A stretch of DNA of 64,000 nucleotides from Clostridia bacterium (lineage in GTDB: Bacteria > Bacillota > Clostridia > TANB77 > CAG-508). A program made the position numbers and the translations under genes. This document shows positions 36,400 to 45,203 of the stretch, piece by piece. The notes under the pieces were generated by a model that was not told the origin of the DNA, ran no database searches, and was given only the letters and a program-made list of their open reading frames with translations. Within the stretch, counting starts at the first letter, position 1; each line of letters opens with the position of its first letter. The stretch spans positions 1 to 64,000 of the forward strand of contig JAFWMA010000001.1 in the NCBI GenBank assembly GCA_017510825.1, in the 5' to 3' direction.

Positions 36400-36949
36400 T
36401 TCTATCACTCCATTCTATAAATTCTTCTTTTAATAATCCTGTAACACATTCATCAACATATTCATTTGTTGCTAAACATAAGAATTTTTTTCTTCTTATC
36501 CCCTCATCTTTATATCCTAATTTCATTTGCATTTTTCTTGATTTCTCATTATCTGGGAAGTAGCCATTTTCAATTCTTCTTAAACCTAAAACATCAAAAC
36601 AATATTTATTTCTAATGCTAAAAGCCTCTGTACCATAACCATTCTTTTGATATTTTTCATTAAGCCATATTCCACCACCTGCTGTTCCATCTTTTTTATT
36701 AATGTTTCTAATTTCAGTACCACCAATTACTTTATTGCTTTCTTTTAAAACAATTGCTAATGCTATTTTTACATTTTCATCATTATTCTTAGCTATTTCG
36801 ATAAAATTTCTAGCATCATTTTCAGTATATGGATAAGGAACACCAGCCATCCATTTTGCAACCTCTATATTATTTAATCCTTCTACTATATTTTCTACAT
36901 CGCCATCTTCCCAATTTCTTAAAATAAGTCTTTTACTTTCAATTTTCAT
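36386..36949 (-). CDS. GNAT family N-acetyltransferase
   Basis: A 187-residue acetyltransferase, middle gene of the three. Its ATG overlaps the stop codon of the upstream gene and its end overlaps the start region of the downstream gene, so translation is coupled. The CoA-binding motif WLNEKYQKNGYGTEAFSIRNKYCF and the terminal GLRRIENGYFPDNEKSRKMQMKLGY are intact. It is related to, but clearly distinct from, the next GNAT. Confidence 0.88.
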   Translation of the reverse strand: MKIESKRLILRNWEDGDVENIVEGLNNIEVAKWMAGVPYPYTENDARNFIEIAKNNDENVKIALAIVLKESNKVIGGTEIRNINKKDGTAGGGIWLNEKYQKNGYGTEAFSIRNKYCFDVLGLRRIENGYFPDNEKSRKMQMKLGYKDEGIRRKKFLCLATNEYVDECVTGLLKEEFIEWSDRNEIF

Positions 36950-38007
36950 TATTCACTCACTCCTAATATTTGAAACAAATACTTATCGGTATATTCCTTT
37001 AATTTGTCTTTATTATTTTTTAATTTATCCATTAATTGTTCTGCTTCTTTATAAGCATTTTCAAATTCTTCTCTAGTCATTTCTCTTTTGTTAAAAGCCT
37101 CTTTCAGTTCATCTTCATCAAGTAATATAACCTCTCCACTTGGTGTTACAACAACATCAAGATATAGGTCATCTTCATAAGGTATTCCATTTTCTTTACC
37201 AATTTCTCTTGCTATATCAAAATACCATTCAATAATTTCACTGTTTTCATCATAAATAGCAGTTAATTTTACTTTTGAAGAATAATCATAAAATTCTAGC
37301 CATTTATAATTATTATCCATTATACACTTTCCATTTGGTATAAGTATTTTATCTTTAACATCAATAAAATTATAAAAATATATATCTCCACTAAAATAGT
37401 CATCTGAAATAGATATTATTTTTAAATCAGCATTTGCTCTATTTCCAACAAATCTATCTGCATATCTTTTCTTTAAACTAATCCAATATCTTTGAATTGT
37501 TCCTGATTTACTTAAACCTACTTCATCTATAACTTCATTTTCTAGTACACCGCCATTTGCTATAATGGTTTTTGCAGATCCTATATTTTCTTTATCACAA
37601 GCTAGTAAAACTCTATTAATATTCATAGCTTTGCATTTAGGTAAAATCTGTTTTAACATTTCTGTAGCATAGCCTTTTCTTCTTTCATCTGGAATAACAC
37701 TATATCCAATATTTCCACCATAATTGTATAAAAAATCGGTTAGTCCTTTTCTAATATCAATAATTCCTATAAGTTTATTATCACTTTTTCTAACCGCTAA
37801 ATATACATCTGATGGAACATAGCTGTCTCCATATTTTTTTGATAGTCTATTGTCAAAATCAATCCATTCTTCGTATGTATTACATTCTTCTAATCCGGCA
37901 CAACCACCAAAAGATTCCTCATTTTCTAAAAATATCTTTCTGTATTCCATTACTTGATCTTTAAATTCATTTATTGGAATAATTAATTCTAATATTTCTT
38001 CATTCAA
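36949..38007 (-). CDS. GNAT acetyltransferase fused to a DUF402 domain
   Basis: A 352-residue two-domain protein. The start is a TTG at 38007, 8 nt after AAGGAAGG; the in-frame ATG at 38070 lies inside the leader terminator and cannot be used. The N-terminal half is a GNAT domain (GGNIGYSVIPDERRKGYATEMLKQILPKC; LLACDKENIGSAKTIIANGG). The C-terminal half (about residues 190-350) is DUF402/FomD-like (CIMDNNYKWLEFYDY, WYFDIAREIGKENGIPYEDDLYLDVVVTPSGEV). DUF402 proteins include nucleoside and phospho-ester hydrolases. It leads the three-gene operon behind the leader RNA at 38030-38170. Confidence 0.88.
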   Translation of the reverse strand: MNEEILELIIPINEFKDQVMEYRKIFLENEESFGGCAGLEECNTYEEWIDFDNRLSKKYGDSYVPSDVYLAVRKSDNKLIGIIDIRKGLTDFLYNYGGNIGYSVIPDERRKGYATEMLKQILPKCKAMNINRVLLACDKENIGSAKTIIANGGVLENEVIDEVGLSKSGTIQRYWISLKKRYADRFVGNRANADLKIISISDDYFSGDIYFYNFIDVKDKILIPNGKCIMDNNYKWLEFYDYSSKVKLTAIYDENSEIIEWYFDIAREIGKENGIPYEDDLYLDVVVTPSGEVILLDEDELKEAFNKREMTREEFENAYKEAEQLMDKLKNNKDKLKEYTDKYLFQILGVSE

Positions 38008-38029
38008 TTTAAACACCTTCCTTTTATAA

Positions 38030-38170
38030 AAAAAAGTCTCACAAAGGAATCTTTTAAGACTCCTTTGCAAGACTTTTATATAATCTCACTTTCGTGTAAA
38101 CAATCAATCTATTTTAATTGTCCTTTATCGCTCGGATTTGATAATCCTAGATAAACTCTTAAATTTTGTT
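38030..38170 (-). ncRNA. Structured 5' leader with intrinsic terminator (attenuator or riboswitch candidate)
   Basis: From the promoter at 38175-38203 a leader of about 160 nt precedes the GNAT operon. It contains an extended hairpin TTTATC...GATAAA enclosing GGATT/AATCC (38124-38155), a CAC-GAAA-GTG tetraloop hairpin near 38090, and a long terminator (about 38030-38075; CAAAGGA/TCCTTTG inside AAAAGTCT/AGACTTTT) followed by eight T residues just before the ribosome binding site. Transcription would stop unless antitermination occurs. No T-box GGTGG element or convincing leader peptide was seen. The rest of 38204-38430 is AT-rich with no gene. Confidence 0.65.
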
Positions 38171-38174
38171 TTTA

Positions 38175-38203
38175 ATTGTAACATATTATTTTTAATTTGT
38201 CAA
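38175..38203 (-). promoter_or_regulatory. Near-consensus promoter of the GNAT operon leader
   Basis: On the minus strand, TTGACA (38203-38198), exactly 17 bp, TACAAT (38180-38175). Transcription would start near 38168. Confidence 0.75.
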
Positions 38204-38430
38204 ACTTTACATAATATGAATAGTTGCTATCACTATTTTTATTACAAAGTATGTGTCAAGTAAATATAGGCAATTTTTTATCTTTTTATTTTTTCTCCAA
38301 CATCTACTACTATATTTCTTACTGTCTCGAGCTTTCATTATTTTCTTGTCGTATGATTCTAACATTAATTTTATTATAAAATACCAATGCTCAAACTATT
38401 CGTATAATCAGATTGCGAAATATATAAACT

Positions 38431-40023
38431 TTAACTACAAAAGCCTATTTTTCTTTTTTCTTTTTCATTATGTTGTATACCATTAATTGCACTTTCGATG
38501 TCTCTATTTGTTATTGAATTAATTGCTTTACTATTAGATTGTATTACTCTATCTGCTTGTTCAAATTTTACTTTTTCAAAAAGATTTCTAACATATCTTC
38601 CATTTCCAAAATTTTTTTCATTTTTTGCAATATTAAAATTATTTAGTAATGTATCTTTACAATTATCAGATAATTTGTAATTTTCCTTTTTGCATAAACC
38701 ATTAAAGATATCTAATAATTCTTTTGAACTATAATCTGGAAAATTAATAGTAAATTGTATTCTACTTTCAAACCCTGGATTTAGTTCTATTAAATTTTTC
38801 ATTCCTTCAGTATAACCTGCTAATATAATACAAATTTCGCTTCTATGATCTTCCATTTCTTTTATTAATGTTGCTATTGCTTCATCTTCAAAACTACCTC
38901 TATCATTTGTAACTAAACTATATGCTTCATCAATGAATAATACTCCACCAATTGCTTTTTCTACTGTTTCGTGAACTTTTTGAGCAGTCCATCCAACATA
39001 TCTAGCAACTAAATCTCTACCATGTATTTCCACAAAGTCGCTACTTCCACTCAAAATACTTTCCTCTTCAAAGATCTTTCCAATTACTCTTGCAATACTG
39101 GTTTTGCCTGTACCTGGATTTCCTGTAAAACACATATGAAGTGCTGGCATTTGTCCTCTTTCTTTATTAAGTTTTACATAGTTAAGAATTTTTTCTATCT
39201 GCTTCTTAATATCATTTAACCCAATTAATTCATTTAATTCTTCCTTTGCATTTTTTTCTTCGTTTTTTTTGCTATTTCTTTTATTTCTTTTTCGAGTTGT
39301 GTTAATTGAATAAAATTCTTTATTCTTTTTTAACATTTGTTTATCTACAAAATCTAGATTTTTGATCTTAGTTTCAATTAATAGTTTTGTTATCATGTTT
39401 TTTAAAATCCAAAAAGGAACGTCAGCATAATTTTTAATATCTTGTTTTTTATATTTTATACCATATTCATCTAAAGAATTTATACAATACATAATTTTAT
39501 CATCAAGTGATATTTTATCTATAGTCATTCTAAAAGGAGCTAGTCCATCAAGTTCTCCATCTGCTTCTCCCTCACAAAAATTTGTATCTTCAAAAATAAA
39601 AACTTTATTTTTAAATTGATTTACAATTCTACTTAAGTTGTCTAGTTCATCATTATAATTAATTCTTAATTTTCTATCATTAATAACTATAATAGAATCT
39701 TCTATTCCTGTAATTTTATCGAATGGACAATCTCTTCTACTATTAAGTATTTTATCTAGATAACAAATTTGGTTATTTTCAATAATATTATACTTTAAAA
39801 AAACTTTAGAACATACTTTTATTAAATCATTTAATAAATTATAAGAAGAACTATTTCTTATAATAATATTGTAATTGCCAAAATCTAGTTCATTCTTTTG
39901 CTTTAGTTTAATATAAAGTATAATATCTTTTAAAACTTCTTTATTCTGAACTACACCACATAGGTTATCTAATTCATTTAGTATTTTTTCATCTTCTGAA
40001 TCTAATTTATAATTACTTAACAT
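38431..40023 (-). CDS. AAA+ ATPase of the SpoVK/CbbX (CfxQ) type
   Basis: A 530-residue protein starting at the ATG at 40023 (GGGAGG upstream; an alternative TTG at 40041 overlaps that site). The first ~260 residues are a unique, partly acidic domain. The C-terminal half is one CbxX/CfxQ-family AAA module: ELIGLNDIKKQIEKIL, Walker A FTGNPGTGKTSIARVIG, Walker B GGVLFIDEAYSL, and RIQFTINFPDYSSKELLDIF. Sporulation protein SpoVK and several mobile-element or secretion-linked ATPases share it. The partner is unknown; the gene has no close operon mates. Confidence 0.85.
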   Translation of the reverse strand: MLSNYKLDSEDEKILNELDNLCGVVQNKEVLKDIILYIKLKQKNELDFGNYNIIIRNSSSYNLLNDLIKVCSKVFLKYNIIENNQICYLDKILNSRRDCPFDKITGIEDSIIVINDRKLRINYNDELDNLSRIVNQFKNKVFIFEDTNFCEGEADGELDGLAPFRMTIDKISLDDKIMYCINSLDEYGIKYKKQDIKNYADVPFWILKNMITKLLIETKIKNLDFVDKQMLKKNKEFYSINTTRKRNKRNSKKNEEKNAKEELNELIGLNDIKKQIEKILNYVKLNKERGQMPALHMCFTGNPGTGKTSIARVIGKIFEEESILSGSSDFVEIHGRDLVARYVGWTAQKVHETVEKAIGGVLFIDEAYSLVTNDRGSFEDEAIATLIKEMEDHRSEICIILAGYTEGMKNLIELNPGFESRIQFTINFPDYSSKELLDIFNGLCKKENYKLSDNCKDTLLNNFNIAKNEKNFGNGRYVRNLFEKVKFEQADRVIQSNSKAINSITNRDIESAINGIQHNEKEKRKIGFCS

Positions 40024-40141
40024 AGTTTTTCCTCCCAACAAAAAAACTCATTATCAATACATTTATTATACATTAAAATAATGAGTTATAAAACCTATAT
40101 GGTCACATAATGTTGTTCCGAAAGATTTAAATTATAATATT

Positions 40142-40321
40142 TCTTCAAATTTTTTACATAAGTCAATTATATAATCATTTATTTAAAAAAATCCTTGAGT
40201 AGTATCAGTATCTGCAATTGCAATAGCTTTATATCCCCTTTTTATGGCTTTTTCAATTTAATCTTCTGCCTCATTTATTCCTTGTAAAATTGACATCTTT
40301 GTATAGCAACAAATTCTCCTC
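40142..40321 (-). pseudogene. Decayed PolC-like PHP-domain fragment
   Basis: In different frames of the minus strand one can read YTKMSILQGINEAED, then (after an in-frame stop) IEKAIKRGYKAIAIADTDTTQGFF and, after a frame change, DYIIDLCKKFEE. This matches the start of the PHP domain of PolC-type DNA polymerase III (HTKMS-MDGI, then EAIKWGHKAIAITDHG), with the metal-binding His residues replaced. Upstream sequence to about 40490 is also protein-like but broken. It is a non-functional remnant. Confidence 0.55.
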
Positions 40322-40541
40322 TATTATTATTGTATTACCAAACATACAATATTCTGGCATCCAAACTAATTTAATTGTATCAAGAGCTTCGTCATTATTT
40401 TTTGCAACTATTACATCTGTAATATCACTTTTGTTTTCTTTGTTATAGTATGAATCTTTATGTAAAATACATTTTTTATATAGGGATTATAATATGATCT
40501 AGATATTATTTCAAGGCAACTGGTCATTTAATGTATTATAA

Positions 40542-40847
40542 TTATAAACTTCTGAACCCCCACTTTTTAAATAGTTTTTCTAATTTGTTCCTTTCGGCAA
40601 TACTTTTATAATCTGATGAAGCCTTTGGATAATAACAATTCCTTTCTTTATTATATATTCCTCTATTTATATAATTCATCTTTGAATGTTCTAGTATTCT
40701 TAATCTAAAACTTCGCATTTTTCCTCTTGTAAAAAGTATTAGAGTTAGATTATTGCAAGTTAATTGTAAACCATTTTTTTTACTCCTATTTAATTCTACT
40801 ATTATTTCATTTTCTATATCTGAAATATTTATTAATCTTTTTTTCAA
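40542..40847 (-). CDS. Small basic protein of unknown function downstream of a structured leader
   Basis: A 101-residue, Lys/Arg/Asn-rich protein, predicted soluble, with AAGAGGAAAAA upstream of the ATG. No family is recognised. Its C-terminus (SIAERNKLEKLFKKWGFRSL) is helical and strongly basic, so nucleic-acid binding is possible. It starts 16 nt after the closing stem of the structured RNA at 40863-41014, which would therefore act as its leader. It sits among relics, so it could also be part of a decayed gene. Confidence 0.45.
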   Translation of the reverse strand: MKKRLINISDIENEIIVELNRSKKNGLQLTCNNLTLILFTRGKMRSFRLRILEHSKMNYINRGIYNKERNCYYPKASSDYKSIAERNKLEKLFKKWGFRSL

Positions 40848-40862
40848 TTTTTCCTCTTTTCC

Positions 40863-41014
40863 TACTTATAAAGAGAAGTAAAAACAAAGCTCTGGAATAA
40901 TCCAAAGCTTTAACTTTATTATTCCTTATAGTTTTTGGCTGAACCACTGCGAGATTTCTCTCGTTTTGGTATGAGGTCATAGAGCCAAATCTCTACCTCA
41001 ACTCTTTATAAGTA
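40863..41014 (-). ncRNA. Candidate riboswitch or structured regulatory RNA
   Basis: On the minus strand this ~152-nt stretch is closed by a perfect 13-bp long-range stem (TACTTATAAAGAG at 41014-41002 with CTCTTTATAAGTA at 40875-40863). Inside: a hairpin GAGGT-AGAG/CTCT-ACCTC whose loop TTTGGCT is complementary to AGCCAAA further on (possible pseudoknot); CGAGA-GAAA-TCTCG, a GNRA-capped hairpin; and a terminator-like hairpin AAAGCTTTGGA/TCCAGAGCTTT followed by GTTTTT. An upstream GGAATAAT can pair with ATTATTCC inside that hairpin, giving an alternative (anti-terminator) fold. I do not recognise a known class. Confidence 0.65.
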
Positions 41015-41024
41015 ACTTTTTTAA

Positions 41025-41054
41025 TTTATATTAATTATTAATTAATCATCCCAA
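41025..41054 (-). promoter_or_regulatory. Promoter-like sequence for the structured RNA
   Basis: On the minus strand, TTGGGA (41054-41049), 18 bp, TATAAA (41030-41025). The predicted start lies immediately before the closing stem of the structured RNA. The remaining 41055-41305 stretch is AT-rich with no gene. Confidence 0.45.
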
Positions 41055-41305
41055 ACTTTTTTAATTTGCATTCTTCAATAAATTAAGCATTTTCTCTTCG
41101 TAAATTTTGTATTGCCTATTTCGCCAATCCATGTCATTTCTAGTATTTATTGACATAAGTCATAGTTTTAAACTGCATTTGCTTATTTGATTATTATAAA
41201 TAGATTTTTTTGTTAAATTTTACTCCATTTTTTCCTAAAGCATAACAATTAGATTAAGTATATAGTAATATGTATTTTAATTCAATATGATTAGTCATAT
41301 AATGT

Positions 41306-42301
41306 CTATATTTCATATCTTTTCATTGCACTTTTTATAACTTCTTGCATTTCATTTCGCAAACCATTAGGTCTTTTTACTTCTACTAAATCAATATTCC
41401 TCATTGCCCACATTTTAAACCCTAATGTATTTGTATCAACTAATAATTTAAAATATTCCTCATCATCTTGTTTTTTTTCAATAGTAACATTTCTTCCAAA
41501 GGTTTCGAATATAGAATCTAACAATCCAATGTGGCATATTGCTTCTATTTCTTCTTTTTTACCACCAAACATTTCTGTTGAAGATTCAGCAAAATCTTGT
41601 ATTTCATTTTTGTTTTTCTTTATAGAAATATTGTCTTCTAATATTTCTATATTTTTCATTCTATCTATTCTGTAATTGTAGAAATCAACTTGTCCCTCTT
41701 TTATTCCTATCAAATAAAACTCTTGCTTACTATAAACTATTGCATAAGGAGATACAATAGGAGTACTTACTATTTTCTTTTCTAATTTATCTGTTATAGC
41801 ATATTTCCAATACTCAAATTCTATTTTTTTATGTTTAAAAATACTTTCAGAAATATCCTCTATATTTTTTATGACCTCCACATTTTCAGTTTTTGAATCA
41901 TTTGCATATATATGATAATCCTTTAATTTTTCATTCTCATATATTGTTTGAATATTTTTGCATTTTTTTATAATGTTTTTTGCTATTGAAGGAACTATAT
42001 AATTTGCATAACTAAAATTATCAAGTATAGCCCTAACCTCTCCAGGTTCAAAATCTGTTTCAGGATCACGATTAAGATAATATCCTTTTCCATTATCATC
42101 TCTTGTACTAATATCATAGTCTAATTTGTATTTTAATAAGTTTATATTTCTTCTAATAGTTCTCGGATCAATTTTAACATTATATATTTCTTTTATTTTT
42201 CTTTGAATTTCTGTAACAGATAACATATGGTCTGCGTCACTATATTTTTTTAGTACATTTAAAATATATAGTATGTTACCATTTTTTTCATATAAATCCA
42301 T
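41306..42301 (-). CDS. WYL-domain helix-turn-helix transcriptional regulator
   Basis: A 331-residue regulator; GGGAGT precedes the ATG. An N-terminal winged helix (VTEIQRKIKEIYNVKIDPRTIRRNINLLK) is followed by a WYL domain (IEFEYWKYAI...VVSPYAIVYSKQEFYLIGIKEG...YRIDRMKNIEIL) and a C-terminal WCX extension. WYL regulators often repress phage-defence operons and respond to nucleic-acid ligands. This one lies 11 nt downstream of the 327-aa gene in a cluster with a DUF2779 protein and a Type III restriction-modification pair, which suggests it controls them. Confidence 0.9.
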   Translation of the reverse strand: MDLYEKNGNILYILNVLKKYSDADHMLSVTEIQRKIKEIYNVKIDPRTIRRNINLLKYKLDYDISTRDDNGKGYYLNRDPETDFEPGEVRAILDNFSYANYIVPSIAKNIIKKCKNIQTIYENEKLKDYHIYANDSKTENVEVIKNIEDISESIFKHKKIEFEYWKYAITDKLEKKIVSTPIVSPYAIVYSKQEFYLIGIKEGQVDFYNYRIDRMKNIEILEDNISIKKNKNEIQDFAESSTEMFGGKKEEIEAICHIGLLDSIFETFGRNVTIEKKQDDEEYFKLLVDTNTLGFKMWAMRNIDLVEVKRPNGLRNEMQEVIKSAMKRYEI

Positions 42302-42312
42302 AATTTTACTCC

Positions 42313-43296
42313 CTATTTATTAAAATACCATATAATATGATCTAGAGCATTTCTAGAAATTTCTTCGCTATCCTTGTGTTTTTTCTTTGCATTTTCTTTA
42401 ATCTTATCTAAAAATTCAGTATATTTTATATATTGATTTTTTGGTGTGTTTTTACCTATATCAAATTTTTCAAATTTAAATTTATTAACTTCATATTCTT
42501 CTGCATAAAAATCTAAATTATTTTTTAATACATTATCATAAATATAAAATGTATCAGCTTCTACTTTATTATTAAATAATTGTAAACATACATATCTGCA
42601 AAACTTTGTAGCAAATGAAAAATGGTATCGTTCCTTTACTTTTCCTTTCTTTTCACCACTTATACTTTTTGGAATTTGTTCAATTGGTGTTGCAATTTCA
42701 TCAATTAAATCAAAGTTTTTTAAACCTTTTTCCAAATTCCTAATATCATAATTTACATATCTGTTTATTTTTTCAAATACACATCTTCTTCCTACATGAT
42801 CAGCAGTTAGGTGTGTACTATTTTCTCTATCAATTGCACATATTACGCCCTTTAGAGCTATATCAGGAGTAATAGTGAATGTTTCAGTTTTCTTAATTCT
42901 ATTTATCGTTCCTGAGATTTTTTGCTTTATCTCTCCATCTCTTAATGCTTCTATATAACTATTTATCCAATAGGCTCTCGAACCATAATTTTCAATTGTT
43001 TCATCTGGACTTTTATCTATATTAGTATCTACTTTTACGATATGTTTCATAAATTTAATACAAGGTTTTTCATTTATCTTACTAGCTTTTTTATAATTAG
43101 AATCTATTTTTAATAAAGTTTCAACCATATATGCATTATCTAAAGTAATAGCAGCTTTTTCTCTATCTAATTCACAATAATCTATTAAATTATTCAATAT
43201 AAACGTTGAAACTTTGTATTCCTTATCAATATTATTTTTACACTTTATTTCATCAACATTTTTTTTAATTAAATTTTTTTGTATATCCTTTTTCAT
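42313..43296 (-). CDS. Unknown 327-residue protein in a defence cluster
   Basis: A soluble, Lys-rich protein. The N-terminal ~170 residues are helical with no motif I recognise. The segment FSFATKFCRYVCLQLFNNKVEADTFYIYDNVL resembles the SFA(S/T)K(Y/F)C...PIYD pattern seen in predicted helix-hairpin-helix DNA-glycosylase-like proteins encoded near restriction systems, but the match is weak. It is co-transcribed with the WYL regulator (11-nt gap). It could be a nucleic-acid-binding effector or accessory factor; no function is claimed. Confidence 0.6.
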   Translation of the reverse strand: MKKDIQKNLIKKNVDEIKCKNNIDKEYKVSTFILNNLIDYCELDREKAAITLDNAYMVETLLKIDSNYKKASKINEKPCIKFMKHIVKVDTNIDKSPDETIENYGSRAYWINSYIEALRDGEIKQKISGTINRIKKTETFTITPDIALKGVICAIDRENSTHLTADHVGRRCVFEKINRYVNYDIRNLEKGLKNFDLIDEIATPIEQIPKSISGEKKGKVKERYHFSFATKFCRYVCLQLFNNKVEADTFYIYDNVLKNNLDFYAEEYEVNKFKFEKFDIGKNTPKNQYIKYTEFLDKIKENAKKKHKDSEEISRNALDHIIWYFNK

Positions 43297-43422
43297 CCTT
43301 GCTATTCACCTACTATTCTTAAAAATTTTATCCATTTTTAATACATCTTTTTGAAATTATACCATTGCATATACATTTGGTAAACATTGTTCGTCAAATT
43401 ATTTATGATACATCTGATTATT

Positions 43423-44907
43423 TTATTTTTTATCGCCTACAACTTCTTTTAGTTTTTCCCATACTTTGACTAATGCATAAGTATCTAATCCACAATACAT
43501 TAACATACCTTTTCGTATTTTTTCTTGTTCTTCTTTTGTATAATTTGAAAGTTTTAAAAATGTGTCACTTGCTTCTATACCGTTATGTACTACTGGTAAA
43601 TTATGATAATCTAATTCAGGTTCATTTGGATATAATGCCGGTAACACATATTTTATTGAATAAGAGCCTTCCATCGCTTTGCAGTAATACCACCTACTTT
43701 GAAAAGGCTTCTTTATATCAACTATATGTTTATTCATATTTAACAATTTTTCTCTTAAGTCTGGAAATATTTCTGCTAATTCCTTTATTCTTGTTGTTTC
43801 ATAACTGCTATGATATACTACAATACTCGCATTTTCTGGAATATCTCTTATCAAGCTTTCGGCTAATATTCTTCTAGGATCTATTCCACTTTCAGCTAAA
43901 AATTCCAAATGTTTTACTTCCGCTTCTTTATTTTCTATGTAATGTATAGAATACTGAAATGGTATCTGTTCATAAGCCCAACTGTCATCAAATTCTGGTA
44001 TTGGCTTTTCATAACCCTCAAAATCTAAAAAGTAAATTGGATATTCAATTTGTTTTAAAAACTCTTGAATTCTTTCTTTGTCCATTATAACTTCATCTGT
44101 AAAGTCAACTTCTATTTGTTGATGATATTTTTCTTGTAATGATTCATTTCTTAAATCTTCAAAACTTATTTTACCTTGTTTATATAATTCTTCTTTTTGC
44201 TCCTTACGCATTATTGCTATATCAAATACATTCTTATCAGGCAAATTCTTAGAGCAGTATTTCCAATATGGACAGTCATAATCGTGCATAAAGCATTGCT
44301 TTCCTATTACATCACCTGGGACTTCCTTTTGCTCCATATATTTGTTTATTTCTGCAATTTTATTTTCCACCTCTTTTTGTTTGTCATTTGCTATTTCTGT
44401 AACATCTTCTATTGTAAATAGTTTATCTAATTCTAACTTACCTTTCCTTATATATTTTGTATTCAAATGTACTAGATTTGCTGATTTAACATTATATCCT
44501 AGTTGTTTTAAGACATATACTTGATATGATACATCATCTAGGTTTATTGGTTTAATATTTGCTGTACTTTTTACTTCGTATATTTCCACTCCATCTGGTT
44601 CATTTTTTAGTATATCTACACTACAAAAACTATTGTTATATGAAAAAGAGGCTTCGGTTATTATATTAGGTGCTTGCTTCATTTGCTCATTTGTTGCATC
44701 CAGCATTTTTGATACATCTTCATCAAACTCTATATTTGTATATTCTCCAAATATCCCTCTAGCTAATTCTCCAACCATAATTCCATTTTCAAGCACACTT
44801 GCACTTGATGTTTCAGTTGCTTCTTCTGGCTTGTTTTGACTAAGCCATAGTAATTTATTGCATTGTATTGCTTTACAGTATTTTGATTTTGATAGGTATA
44901 TTCCCAT
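43423..44907 (-). CDS. DUF2779 protein: RecB-like nuclease with Fe-S-type cysteines and RNase H-like domain
   Basis: A 494-residue protein with AAGGAGAC upstream. The N-terminal part looks like the Cas4/RecB nuclease family (YLSKSKYCKAIQCNKLLWL; Asp in CSVDILKNEPDGVEIYEVKS, the D...ExK pattern) and the Cys cluster CFMHDYDCPYWKYC is like the iron-sulfur ligands of Cas4-type enzymes. The C-terminal DUF2779 domain starts at YFLDFEGYEKPIPEF and has DxE plus later acidic residues typical of a DnaQ/RNase H-like exonuclease fold. The family is often found in defence and mobile regions. The gene stands between the Type III res gene and the 327-aa gene. Confidence 0.8.
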   Translation of the reverse strand: MGIYLSKSKYCKAIQCNKLLWLSQNKPEEATETSSASVLENGIMVGELARGIFGEYTNIEFDEDVSKMLDATNEQMKQAPNIITEASFSYNNSFCSVDILKNEPDGVEIYEVKSTANIKPINLDDVSYQVYVLKQLGYNVKSANLVHLNTKYIRKGKLELDKLFTIEDVTEIANDKQKEVENKIAEINKYMEQKEVPGDVIGKQCFMHDYDCPYWKYCSKNLPDKNVFDIAIMRKEQKEELYKQGKISFEDLRNESLQEKYHQQIEVDFTDEVIMDKERIQEFLKQIEYPIYFLDFEGYEKPIPEFDDSWAYEQIPFQYSIHYIENKEAEVKHLEFLAESGIDPRRILAESLIRDIPENASIVVYHSSYETTRIKELAEIFPDLREKLLNMNKHIVDIKKPFQSRWYYCKAMEGSYSIKYVLPALYPNEPELDYHNLPVVHNGIEASDTFLKLSNYTKEEQEKIRKGMLMYCGLDTYALVKVWEKLKEVVGDKK

Positions 44908-44966
44908 TGCTATGTCTCCTTTGCATATAACTATATCAAATTGAATAAATTAATTCAAGGAACTGG

Positions 44967-45203
44967 TCACAGATTGTTTGTTGTAAACAAATCATTAAAA
45001 TCTTTCCATAGTCCTGGTGCTTCTTTAAATGATTTATAAATATTTCTATCATAATAATAAAACTTTTTACTATTCTTTTTTTTAATAACTATGCCCCCAA
45101 CTAATTTTTTTCCTTTTTTATTTTCATCTCCTATATATTGTATTAACGCATTTGATTTTTGTTCGTGTTCACTTTCATTATGACCGTTCTGCTTTTGTAT
45201 CAA
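44967..45203 (-). pseudogene. C-terminal fragment of the Type III Res subunit, split off by a frameshift
   Basis: A 78-residue frame that continues the C-terminus of Res (KQNGHNESEHEQKSNALIQYIGDENKKGKKLVGGIVI), in a different reading frame from the main gene. If one A were removed from the AAAA run at 45193-45196, the main frame would read GIFDTKQNGHNESEHEQ and on to the end without a stop. No separate ribosome binding site is apparent. Confidence 0.75.

Noticed and set aside
38008..38070. An ATG start at 38070 for the GNAT-DUF402 protein
   Set aside because: It lies inside the leader terminator. A TTG at 38007 has a strong ribosome binding site and begins at the family's natural start.
38030..38200. 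T-box or 19-codon leader peptide in the GNAT leader
   Set aside because: No GGTGG box was seen. The only short frame starts within the promoter region, before the likely transcription start, and lacks a ribosome binding site.
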